64,000 nucleotides of DNA from Armatimonadia bacterium (GTDB taxonomy: Bacteria > Armatimonadota > Zipacnadia > Zipacnadales > JABUFB01). Under the pieces are notes generated by a model. The model did no database searches. It was not told where the DNA came from and worked only from the letters and a program-made list of their open reading frames with translations. Of the stretch, positions 55,565 to 63,254 are shown in pieces (position 1 is the first letter of the stretch; every line of letters starts with the position of its first letter). Location of the stretch: positions 36,455 through 100,454 of the forward strand of contig JBDKVB010000143.1 in assembly GCA_039679385.1 (NCBI GenBank). The letters run 5' to 3'. The translations under genes and the position numbers were made by a program.

Positions 55565-58063
55565 ATGTCCCTTCATGCGCCGCGTTCGACCGGTCGCCCG
55601 GTTCCGTATAGTGATGAAGAGCTGCTGCAGGTCGGTCCGCCGGCGCCGATGACCGGCGAGAACCTGCGGGAGATCGCCTTCCCGCTGGGCGGCCTTGGTA
55701 CCGGCTGTCTGGCCCTGTCCGGCAGCGGGCAGTTGGTGGATTGGGAGATCTTCAACCGGCCCAACAAGGGCTGGCGTCCCGACAATACCTACTTCGTCTT
55801 GTTCGCCCAGGCGGAGGGAGCAGAGCCGACCTTCCGCGTCATGGAGGGGCGACTGCAGCCGCCCTACCAGGGCTACCAGAAGGGTGCAGAGCAGTATCGT
55901 GGCTTCGGCTTTGGTCCACCGCGAGAGTTCGGCTCGGGCTTCGTGAGGTTCCAGGACTGCACCTTCACCGGGCGGTTCCCCTGCGCTCAGGTCGACCTGC
56001 AAGACCCGGAATCGCCCGTTGCGGTGAGCATGGAGGCCTGGAGTCCCTTCATCCCGCTGGATGACGCGAACTCCTCCTTCCCCGTGGCGATCTTTGACAT
56101 CACGCTGACGAACACCACGGACAAGCCGGTGCGGTCGACAGTGGCCCTCGGGCTACAGAATGTAGTGGGCTGGCCGGAAGTGGGACGCGGACTGACGAGC
56201 TTCGTGGAGGAAGAGGGCTACTGCGGGCTCCTGATGACCACGCAGAAGCACGAGGAGGATAGCCCGCGCTTCGGGTCGATGGCGCTGCTCACGCCGACGG
56301 AGGGTCCGGCTGAGGAGGCAGTGACCTACCAGTTGCGCTTCGCGGAGACGAGCTGGTTCGCCCAGACCGAGGGACTGATGGACGACTTCGGCACCACGGG
56401 CGAGTTCAAGGGCCCGCGGGACCTGCAGCTCAGTGGCGACAACGCTGCCTCGACCGCGCACCTGGGGCTCAAGGTGTCACTGGCACCGGGCGAGAGCTGC
56501 ACGCGCACGCTTGTGCTGGCCTGGCTGATGCCCAACTTCGAGAAGTACTGGGGCCCCGGCGCAGGCACGACCTGGAAGACCTATCAGGCGACTCGCTGGG
56601 AGAGCGCGCAGGAAGTTGCGGCTGAGGTGCTCTACAATCTGGGGACGCTGCGGGACCGCACGCGACGCTTCGCGGACACGTTCTTCTCGTCCACGCTGCC
56701 GACCTATGTGCTGGACGCTATCTCGACGCAGGCGTCGATCCTGCGCTCGCCGACGGTGACGCGGCTCACCGACGGCACGCTCTACGGATGGGAAGGCTGC
56801 CACTGCAACGCCGGCTGCTGCGAGGGCTCCTGCACCCACGTGTGGACCTATGCGCAGACGCTCGCGTACCTGTTCCCGCAACTCGAGCGCGCGATGCGGG
56901 ACGTCGACTTCGCCTATGACCTGCGCGACTCGGACGGGCACATGCAGTTCCGGATGCCGCTTCCGCCGGGCACCTACGCCGACCACAAGTTCCATGCCGC
57001 CGCTGACGGGCAGATGGGCAACGTGCTGCGGGTGTACCGCGAGTGGCAGATCTGTGGGAAGGACGAGTGGCTGCAGAAGCTGTGGCCGGGAGTGAAGAAG
57101 GCGCTGGAGTACGCCTGGACGGACTGGGACAAGGATCGCGACGGGCTGCTGGAGGGCGTGCATCACAACACGCTGGACATCGAGTACCACGGACCGGAGA
57201 CCGTCTGCGGAAGCATGTACCTGGCAGCCCTGCGGGCAGCGGAGGAGATGGCACGGCACCTGGGTGACACGGAGGCAGCGGAGAAGTACCGGAGGGTGTT
57301 CGAGTCGGGCAGCCGGCTGAGTGATGAGAAGCTCTACGACGGCGAATACTACGTGCAGCGGATTCCGGAAGGCTCCGAGCTGCCCTATCAGTATGGGCCC
57401 GGCTGCATCTGCGACCAGGTGCTGGGCCAGTGGCATGCGCGAATGTACGGCCTGGGCGACCTGTATGATCCGGAGCACGTACGCAGCGCGATTGCCTCGG
57501 TGTACCGGCACAACTTCCGCGACGACTTCTTCTCGCACAACAACCCGCACCGGGTCTACGCGCTGAACGATGATCGCGGGCTGCTGATCTGCACCTGGCC
57601 GAAGGGTGGACGGCCCAGGCGCAGCGTTACCTACGCCTTCGAGTGCATGATCGGGTTCGAGTACCAGGTCGGCGCGCACCTGATCTATGAGGGGTTCCTG
57701 CGCGAAGGTCTGACGGTGTGCAAGGCGGTGCGCGACCGGCACGACGGCCTCAAGCGCAACCCCTTCAACGAGTTCGAGTGCGGCAGTCACTACGCACGGA
57801 GCATGGCCAACTACGCCTTCTTGCTGGCGCTGTCCGGGTTCCGCTACAGCGCCCCGGAGAGGACGCTGCATCTGGAGCCCCGGTTGTTCGCTGAGGACTT
57901 CCACTGCTTCTTCTCGGTGGAGGGCGCCTGGGGACTGGTGCACCATTGCCGGGGCTCCGAAGGGCCACAGGTCGAAGTGGAAGTGCTGGAAGGGAGCCTG
58001 AAGCTGGACCGCGTGGTTGTGCAAGAAGTGGAGCTTTCGACGACGGCGTGGAAGGTGAAGTAG
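55565..58063 (+). CDS. GH116-family beta-glycosidase (glucosylceramidase-like)
   Basis: This 832-residue enzyme opens with the family's signature REIAFPLGGLGTGCLALSGSG and DWEIFNRPNKG. An N-terminal beta-sandwich (to about 350) precedes the (alpha/alpha)6 barrel. The barrel has CEGSCTHVWTYAQ, HHNTLDIEYHGPET and CDQVLGQWHARM (D617 is the likely acid/base by analogy with the ADQLxGxW motif of the family). No signal peptide is seen, so it may be cytosolic like the human GBA2 homolog. GGAGG precedes the ATG. It starts 55 bases after the six-hairpin gene and a repeat element follows the stop. Substrates of the family include beta-glucosides and beta-xylosides. Confidence 0.88.
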   Translation: MSLHAPRSTGRPVPYSDEELLQVGPPAPMTGENLREIAFPLGGLGTGCLALSGSGQLVDWEIFNRPNKGWRPDNTYFVLFAQAEGAEPTFRVMEGRLQPPYQGYQKGAEQYRGFGFGPPREFGSGFVRFQDCTFTGRFPCAQVDLQDPESPVAVSMEAWSPFIPLDDANSSFPVAIFDITLTNTTDKPVRSTVALGLQNVVGWPEVGRGLTSFVEEEGYCGLLMTTQKHEEDSPRFGSMALLTPTEGPAEEAVTYQLRFAETSWFAQTEGLMDDFGTTGEFKGPRDLQLSGDNAASTAHLGLKVSLAPGESCTRTLVLAWLMPNFEKYWGPGAGTTWKTYQATRWESAQEVAAEVLYNLGTLRDRTRRFADTFFSSTLPTYVLDAISTQASILRSPTVTRLTDGTLYGWEGCHCNAGCCEGSCTHVWTYAQTLAYLFPQLERAMRDVDFAYDLRDSDGHMQFRMPLPPGTYADHKFHAAADGQMGNVLRVYREWQICGKDEWLQKLWPGVKKALEYAWTDWDKDRDGLLEGVHHNTLDIEYHGPETVCGSMYLAALRAAEEMARHLGDTEAAEKYRRVFESGSRLSDEKLYDGEYYVQRIPEGSELPYQYGPGCICDQVLGQWHARMYGLGDLYDPEHVRSAIASVYRHNFRDDFFSHNNPHRVYALNDDRGLLICTWPKGGRPRRSVTYAFECMIGFEYQVGAHLIYEGFLREGLTVCKAVRDRHDGLKRNPFNEFECGSHYARSMANYAFLLALSGFRYSAPERTLHLEPRLFAEDFHCFFSVEGAWGLVHHCRGSEGPQVEVEVLEGSLKLDRVVVQEVELSTTAWKVK

Positions 58064-58067
58064 GGAG

Positions 58068-58151
58068 GGCACCTCACCGTTGCCTTCTCATGCACGGCGA
58101 CGGCACCTCACCCCTGCCTTCGGCCTCCCCTCTCCACGCGGTGGAGAGGGG
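58068..58151 (+). repeat. Palindromic intergenic repeat, copy D
   Basis: Two heads (GGCACCTCACC at 58068 and GGCACCTCACCCC at 58102) precede a perfect 11-bp hairpin (58127-58137 with 58141-58151, loop GCG). It nearly touches the GH116 stop and could act as its transcript end. The remainder of the gap to 58284 shows nothing else. Confidence 0.8.
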
Positions 58152-58284
58152 GATAGCGACAGGGGCAAGGACTGAAGGCACTCGCGGAAGAGGGCGGCGT
58201 GTATACGACCGTCCCTGTGGTGAAGTAGTCGCGCATATCAGCGGCCCGCTGCACCGGGGGCCGCAGAAACGTGAAGGACCTCTC

Positions 58285-58932
58285 ATGAAGGACTCTTTGA
58301 CCCTCCAGGATGCCTTACCCCTGGCCGAGAAGCTTGCCGCGGACCTTGAGGCCGCCAACGACGCCATCACCGCGCTCGATGCACAGATGGGAGACGGCGA
58401 CCTCGGGGTGACCTGTCGGCTGGGGATGAAGGCGGCGCTCGAGGCCGTGCCGACCGTGGCAGACGGCTCCCTTGACGCAGTGCTGATGAAGGCGGGCATG
58501 GCCTTCAACTCGGCAGGCGCCTCGACCTACGGAGCCCTCGTAGCGACCGGCGCGATGAGGGCTGCCAAGTATGCGAAGGACAACGGCCTGGCCGCCTGGG
58601 ACCTGGCTGCTCTCGCGGGCGCTCTGAAGGCAGCGGCGCAGGGAATCGAGCAGCGGGGCAAGGCGGCTCGGGGCGAGAAGACGCTGCTGGACGCCCTGTG
58701 GCCGGCGATCGAGGCACTGGAGGCTGCGCAGCCAGAGGGCAAGTCGCTGGGAGATGCCCTAACTGAGGCTGCGAAGGCGGCACAAGCCGGCGCTGAGGCG
58801 ACGATTCCGCTGAAGTCGAAGTTCGGGCGTGCCGCGTGGCTGCAAGACAAGACCGTGGGCGTGCAGGACCCCGGCGCGACGGTAGTGGCGACTGTCATGG
58901 CTGCGTTGGCGGCTTACGTGGCGGGAGCTTAG
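58285..58932 (+). CDS. dhaL: Dihydroxyacetone kinase ADP-binding subunit (DhaL-type)
   Basis: This 215-residue helical-barrel protein binds nucleotide in two-subunit dihydroxyacetone kinases. The Mg-nucleotide Asp cluster appears as ALDAQMGDGDLGVT near residue 30; the usual GDGDHG His is replaced by Leu. SAGASTYGALVATGAM near 75 matches the conserved GAS loop, and a C-terminal DPGATVVATVM segment closes the fold. The start ATG at 58285 has GAAGGA eight bases before. Its last codons overlap the convergent 58929 gene by four bases. The partner dhaK lies 4.3 kb away on the other strand. The real substrate may be another short ketose. Confidence 0.85.
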   Translation: MKDSLTLQDALPLAEKLAADLEAANDAITALDAQMGDGDLGVTCRLGMKAALEAVPTVADGSLDAVLMKAGMAFNSAGASTYGALVATGAMRAAKYAKDNGLAAWDLAALAGALKAAAQGIEQRGKAARGEKTLLDALWPAIEALEAAQPEGKSLGDALTEAAKAAQAGAEATIPLKSKFGRAAWLQDKTVGVQDPGATVVATVMAALAAYVAGA

Positions 58933-60398
58933 CGCCACTGCCAGGGGAGGTCGCCGTCATCGCGATCAGCGTCTGGCGGCGCCTTGCTTGGGTCTGGAGT
59001 TAGCCTCCACAGCAGCCTGCCGCCGTCGTCGTCACCGTCTGGGCCGACGCTGTACAGCAGGTACCGGTCGCCCTGGAGTTTGTACTTCATTGGCGCGTCA
59101 GTGAAGGGGTCCTGCGGCACCGGCCAGTTGATCTGTGCAAGCGCGTCGAGGGACTGCGGGTACCGGCCGGTCTTCTGCTTGTAGAGTCCGAGGCCCAGGC
59201 CGCCGCACAGCAGGTTGAGGTTAGCCTGGCACTCGAAGCGTCTCTGCGAGGGTTTGTACCAGACGATGCCCACATGCCGCGCGATACGCGTGTACTTGAG
59301 GTGCTCCTTCCCCCATTTTGCGAGCGTTTGCATCTCACGCTTGGCCTCCGCCCAGGGGAGGGTCGCGATAACGAGTGAACGTTCGGCCAGTTGCAGGTAG
59401 GATAGCTCGTCGGCGCTGAGCAGACCTGGGACACAGCGGACGGCCAGACACCAAGCCCCATCTCTCGGTTTGTCCAGGAGTATCCCCAGCAGGTTGATCG
59501 CCGACATGGGGTCACGTCGCGCCATATCGTAGAGCTCGATGTCCATGGCGCGATCCGTCCGTAGCGCGAGGACCGTGCTGGTGGCCAGGTCCAGACTGGT
59601 GACCTGCGACAGGATCGCTCGTGCCTGCGGCTCCGGCACCACGACCCTGGAGAGCGCAACCTCGGCCGAACGCTCCGCGATGGCCACGATGGCATAGGTG
59701 ACCGTCTGGGAAATCACTGTGGGCTCCTGCGACGCGTGACAGGCCAGGACTACGTTCGCATGAAGTCGCTGCCCCGTCAGCTCACCGTTCCCCTCAACCG
59801 CGGCCACAGCAGTTGCGACGGCGCAGAAGCGGGACATGGCACGCAGCCTCGACAAATGGGACAGCCGCATGTTGATGCCCTCGGACCACTTGAGGTCGAA
59901 GCGGCAGCCGGGCCGCGCCGCTGCCTGGCAAAGCAACTGCAGCGGCTTCTCGTCGCTCTTGACCATCGCCGATAGAGCCCTGACAGTCTCGGGGTCGCTC
60001 CAGTTCACGTACGCGCCCCACAGCCGGTTGTCAGGCTGCCACTGGACACCGTCCTTGTCAGCCTTGGCCCCCAGGCTGGGGTACCTGTCCTCGTGGGGCT
60101 GAAGCAGCTTTGCGGCCTCCAAGTATAGCGGAGCTGCGTTGTGGTCTGCCGGGATCAGGGGTGGTGCGGCTTGTCCGACCGAGATTGGCGCGCCCGCTGC
60201 GCGGAGGCGTTCGAGCTCGCCGTATACGCCGGTGCTGCCATAGGTTAGCACCGCACTGACGATCCCATCCACGATCAGGAGCGCCATGATGAGGTAGGCG
60301 AAGTACAGACATCCGCGCCAGAGCGGACCGCGCCGAAGGGGAGCGTGACTCCCAGTAGACGGCCCTGCAGTCGATGGCGGCAAGGTCGGCTCGGGCAT
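58929..60398 (-). CDS. Membrane-anchored tandem paralog 1 with pseudopilin-like C-terminus
   Basis: This 489-residue protein has a Pro-rich cytoplasmic tail, one membrane helix (FAYLIMALLIVDGIVSAVL, about residues 32-50), and a large outer part. About half its residues match the 60667 protein. The C-terminal segment (LGLYKQKTGRYPQSLDALAQ, then VPQDPFTDAPMKYKLQGDRYLLYSVGPDG) resembles the core of type II secretion major pseudopilins and of many planctomycete-type proteins. A calcium-binding-like DGDDDGG follows. The ATG at 60398 has GAGGGAG nine bases upstream, the same leader as its paralog. I recognise no enzyme. Context with the ECF sigma gene suggests envelope signalling or stress. Confidence 0.7.
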   Translation of the reverse strand: MPEPTLPPSTAGPSTGSHAPLRRGPLWRGCLYFAYLIMALLIVDGIVSAVLTYGSTGVYGELERLRAAGAPISVGQAAPPLIPADHNAAPLYLEAAKLLQPHEDRYPSLGAKADKDGVQWQPDNRLWGAYVNWSDPETVRALSAMVKSDEKPLQLLCQAAARPGCRFDLKWSEGINMRLSHLSRLRAMSRFCAVATAVAAVEGNGELTGQRLHANVVLACHASQEPTVISQTVTYAIVAIAERSAEVALSRVVVPEPQARAILSQVTSLDLATSTVLALRTDRAMDIELYDMARRDPMSAINLLGILLDKPRDGAWCLAVRCVPGLLSADELSYLQLAERSLVIATLPWAEAKREMQTLAKWGKEHLKYTRIARHVGIVWYKPSQRRFECQANLNLLCGGLGLGLYKQKTGRYPQSLDALAQINWPVPQDPFTDAPMKYKLQGDRYLLYSVGPDGDDDGGRLLWRLTPDPSKAPPDADRDDGDLPWQWR

Positions 60399-60407
60399 GG
60401 TGACCAA

Positions 60408-60473
60408 CTCCCTCACACACGGCCACCGAGGGAGCTTCGCCACCCTTCCCCCGGGTTGTGCGGCGACTTCGAG
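60408..60473 (-). pseudogene. Remnant of the 3' end of the sigma-linked membrane gene
   Basis: This 66-base block matches 62149-62215 closely in order and sequence, including GGCGAAG, CCGAGGG-type and GAGGGAG tracts, with a one-base length change. The second copy is the end of the 62132 gene. The remnant therefore marks a tandem duplication that carried the paralog plus the tail of its upstream gene. Translation of one frame still resembles the parent protein tail (GKGGEAPS versus GRRGEGPS). Confidence 0.6.
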
Positions 60474-60576
60474 GCCTGACGCACGGACTCCTTGCCAAAG
60501 CTGCGCTGCACGGCCCAGAGCGTGCGCCCCGGACTGTGGCTTCTGGACCACACGCTCTGAGTGGTACTTCACCTGA

Positions 60577-60611
60577 CGGGCCTGTCTAGCCAGGTTGTCT
60601 ACCCAGGCCCG
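60577..60611. other. Inverted repeat between the paralogs
   Basis: CGGGCCTG (60577-60584) pairs with CAGGCCCG (60604-60611) across 19 bases. It lies just beyond the stop of the 60667 gene and may be a transcript-end hairpin, though no U-tract is present. Apart from this and the remnant, the 268-base gap 60399-60666 shows nothing. Confidence 0.4.
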
Positions 60612-60666
60612 GTGATACTAGCGCCCCGCCACCTAGAGAGGTTCCCAGAGAAGGCGGCCGAAGGGC

Positions 60667-62139
60667 TCAGCGCCACTGCCAGGGCATGTCGCCGAGGTCC
60701 TGGTCGGCGGGTGGCGGTCCGGGTGGATGGGAGGCCATCCGCCACACCGGCTTGCCGCCGTCATCGACACCGTCCTTGCCCACACTGTAGAGCAGGTACC
60801 GGTCGCCCTGGAGGGTGTACTTCATCGGCCCGTCGGTGAAGGGGTCCTGCGGCACCGGCCAGTTGATCCGTGCAAGCGCGTCCAGGGACTCCGGGAACTG
60901 ACCCGTCTTCTGCTTGTAGAGGGCGAGGCCCAGGCTGCCGCTGATCAGGTTCAGAAGAACCTCGGTCTCGAAGCGCCGCTGGGCCACCCGGTAGGTTGCG
61001 GGCCCCACAGAGCGTGCGATGAGGGCCCGTGCGAAGTGCTCCTTGGTCCACTCCTCCATCTTCTGGTATTCGCTCCGGCACTCGGCCCAGGGAAGGGCTG
61101 CAGCCCGCACCGACCAGTCGGTAAACTCCAGGTAGGCCAGTTCATCCGCGTTGATCAGGCTCGGGAAGCCCTTTACGTAGAGCCACCACATCCACTCCGT
61201 GATCTTCTCTGCGCCCTCGGACGACCCGATCAGAGCGCTGGCTGACGCGGGGTCTCGCCGGGCCATGTCGTAGATGTCGAGAACCATAGCCCGCTCGGTC
61301 TGCAGCGCGCGGATCATGCCGTTGCTCAGCTTGAGGTCCGTGATCTTCGCGAGGATGGCCCGGGCGTCTGCTTCGGACAAGGAGCCCTTGGAGAGTGCGA
61401 ACTCGGCAGTGCGCTCAGCCATGTTCGTGATGGCGTAGGCGACGAGCTGCGAGATCAGCGAGGGCTCCTGGGTTGCGTGGCAGGCCATGGCAACCGCGGC
61501 CTTGAGTCGCCGACCGGCCAGTTCGCTGTTGCCCTCGACCACCGCGACCGCCGTTGCATCGACGCAGAAGCGGCAGATGGCCCGCATCTTGGCTAAGTGC
61601 GGCATCATCATCGCGAAGCCGTCGGACCACTTGAGGTCAAAGCGGCAGCCCGGTCGCGCTGCTGCCTGATAGAGCAACTGCAGCGACTCCTCGTCACTCT
61701 TGACGAGGTCAGACAGGGCCTTCATCGCCTCGGGGTTCCACCAATCCGCCACGCCGTAGCGCATCGGCTGACCGGGCTTCCAGTCGCCGGCGCCAACGCG
61801 ACCATCTGCATAGCCCGCGCCCTTTGGCTGGTGCGGCTCGATCTGCGCCGCGACCTTCAGGTACAGAGGAGCCGCGTTCTGGTCGGCCGGGATCGCCGGC
61901 GGTGCTGCCTGGGCACAGGACAAGGGTGCGCCCTGGAGACGCAGGCGCTCCAACTCAACCTTGAGGTCGTCACTGCTGGAGTAGGTCCCCGCCGCGTTGA
62001 CGATCCCAACCACAAGCAGGAGCGCCACGCCGATGTAGGCGAGGTATAGCCAGCCACGCCAGAGGAGGAGGCTGCGGGTCACGGGCATAGTGCGGGCAAA
62101 CCACCCTCGCGGGCGTGTTTGCGGGGTCAGTTCACGCAT
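60667..62139 (-). CDS. Membrane-anchored tandem paralog 2 with pseudopilin-like C-terminus
   Basis: This 490-residue sister of the 58929 product has one membrane helix (YLAYIGVALLLVVGIVNAAG, near residue 30). It shares segments such as ARPGCRFDLKWSDG, ELAGRRL, AMACHATQEPSLISQ, IYDMARRDP and NWPVPQDPFTDGPMKY. The ATG at 62139 overlaps the upstream gene's stop by eight bases and has GAGGGAG nine bases ahead. The C-terminus GDRYLLYSVGKDGVDDGGKPVW matches the paralog. It is the third gene of the sigma locus, so the sigma factor, small membrane protein and paralog 2 probably form one transcript. No catalytic motif was recognised. Confidence 0.72.
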   Translation of the reverse strand: MRELTPQTRPRGWFARTMPVTRSLLLWRGWLYLAYIGVALLLVVGIVNAAGTYSSSDDLKVELERLRLQGAPLSCAQAAPPAIPADQNAAPLYLKVAAQIEPHQPKGAGYADGRVGAGDWKPGQPMRYGVADWWNPEAMKALSDLVKSDEESLQLLYQAAARPGCRFDLKWSDGFAMMMPHLAKMRAICRFCVDATAVAVVEGNSELAGRRLKAAVAMACHATQEPSLISQLVAYAITNMAERTAEFALSKGSLSEADARAILAKITDLKLSNGMIRALQTERAMVLDIYDMARRDPASASALIGSSEGAEKITEWMWWLYVKGFPSLINADELAYLEFTDWSVRAAALPWAECRSEYQKMEEWTKEHFARALIARSVGPATYRVAQRRFETEVLLNLISGSLGLALYKQKTGQFPESLDALARINWPVPQDPFTDGPMKYTLQGDRYLLYSVGKDGVDDGGKPVWRMASHPPGPPPADQDLGDMPWQWR

Positions 62140-62560
62140 AGCGATCATCTCCCTCACACCTGGGCACCGAGGGACCTTCGCCACGGCGTCCCGCGGGCTC
62201 CGGTGGGACTTCGAGCTTTCTGGGTGCAGGCGGCTGAGCGGCAGCGGCTTCCGGTTCGGTCGCATCGAGAAGGGCCAGTCGGCGTGCGAACAGACCGGCA
62301 AGGTCTCTGACCGGCGTCTGTATCTGGGTCACGAGGCTGCCGGGGTTGCTGAGGTGTCGCAGGTCGCGGGCGGTGAGGTCGCCACCGAGCAAGACCAGCA
62401 GCCAGGCAGCCACGGCTGCCGCCGTCATCCAGCGCAGAGGACGCAGCGCACGGGCCCTGTCCCGGACTCGGCCGCCTTCGAGTACCTGCGACAGGTCAAG
62501 GCCCGGCTTGCTGAGCTCGACGGCACGGAGCCGCTGCTTGAGATCGTCGTCACGGTTCAT
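62132..62560 (-). CDS. Small membrane protein coupled to ECF sigma (anti-sigma candidate)
   Basis: This 142-residue protein has a polar N-terminus of about 40 residues (VELSKPGLDLSQVLEGG), a single membrane helix (MTAAAVAAWLLVLLGG, near 45-60), and an Ala/Pro/Glu-rich outer tail. It overlaps the sigma gene's stop by 11 bases and the next gene by eight. The topology and place fit an anti-sigma factor, but no zinc-binding ZAS motif (HxxxCxxC) is present, so this is only a candidate. Its C-terminal end is duplicated near 60408. Confidence 0.6.
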   Translation of the reverse strand: MNRDDDLKQRLRAVELSKPGLDLSQVLEGGRVRDRARALRPLRWMTAAAVAAWLLVLLGGDLTARDLRHLSNPGSLVTQIQTPVRDLAGLFARRLALLDATEPEAAAAQPPAPRKLEVPPEPAGRRGEGPSVPRCEGDDRYA

Positions 62561-63080
62561 CCTGCATCACCACCCTCAGTTTCTCCAGAGCATACCGGTA
62601 GCGACTGGCCGCCGTATTGGGCGAGACCCGGGTAAGCTGCCCAATCTCCTCGAAGGTCAGGTCGCCCCAGATATGCAGCACCACGCACTCCCGCTGCGGC
62701 GCCGGTAAGGCCAGGACGGCCTCACGGACGGCAAGGGACACGGCATCGGGCCCTTCTGCCGGGTCCGAACAGACCTCGGCGCGGTCAACGAATCGCCGAA
62801 GCCGACGCCACCTGCTGCGGACTGCATTGCGGACCATGGCGAAGAGGTAGGCACGGGGATTGCGTGCCCTGCGCAGGCACCCCGGACGACGGGCAAGCTT
62901 GAGGAACACATCGCCGACCACATCCTCCGCCTCCTCGTCGGACCCGGTGAGCGCAAAGGCATAGTTGTGCAGCGGTTGCGAGAGGCTCTGCCAGACCTCT
63001 GACAGGGCCTCGGCTCGGCCTTCGCTCAGATGGACGAAGGCATCCTGCACACTGCCGCCGAGTGCCGGGCTCATGGTCAT
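62550..63080 (-). CDS. ECF-type RNA polymerase sigma factor
   Basis: This 176-residue sigma-70 family protein has region 2 (YAFALTGSDEEAEDVVGDVFLKLARR, near 38-63) and region 4 (LPAPQRECVVLHIWGDLTFEEIGQLTRVSPNTAASRYRYALEKLR, its helix-turn-helix near 125-165). It lacks regions 1.1 and 3, as ECF sigmas do. The ATG at 63080 is used; ATG 63074 is equally possible, since no clear ribosome site precedes either. It would direct polymerase to its own regulon, probably including the genes overlapping it. No matching promoter pair was found upstream. Confidence 0.9.
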   Translation of the reverse strand: MTMSPALGGSVQDAFVHLSEGRAEALSEVWQSLSQPLHNYAFALTGSDEEAEDVVGDVFLKLARRPGCLRRARNPRAYLFAMVRNAVRSRWRRLRRFVDRAEVCSDPAEGPDAVSLAVREAVLALPAPQRECVVLHIWGDLTFEEIGQLTRVSPNTAASRYRYALEKLRVVMQDEP

Positions 63081-63181
63081 ATCTATTCGGAAAGACGCGC
63101 GAGGGACCTTTTCCTGTCTACGAATCGAGGAGAAAGGGCAAGGGGGAAAGGACAGCAAGAAGTGGCTCAGGGAGGGGTCCT

Positions 63182-63226
63182 CTGCGGATTCCGGACGCAA
63201 GGAGAGCTTCCGCCCGGAATCCGCAG
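63182..63226. other. Long perfect inverted repeat between dhaK and the sigma gene
   Basis: A 13-bp perfect repeat (63182-63194 with 63214-63226) encloses 19 bases. It lies 29 bases past the dhaK stop and about 100 bases before the sigma start. It could be a terminator without a U-tract or a protein-binding site. Confidence 0.5.
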
Positions 63227-63254
63227 GACTCAGTCATCTGGCCGGCTCGCGTGG

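Noticed and set aside
57946..58284. Upstream in-frame extension of dhaL
   Set aside because: It overlaps the end of the GH116 gene and repeat copy D; DhaL homology begins at the ATG at 58285.
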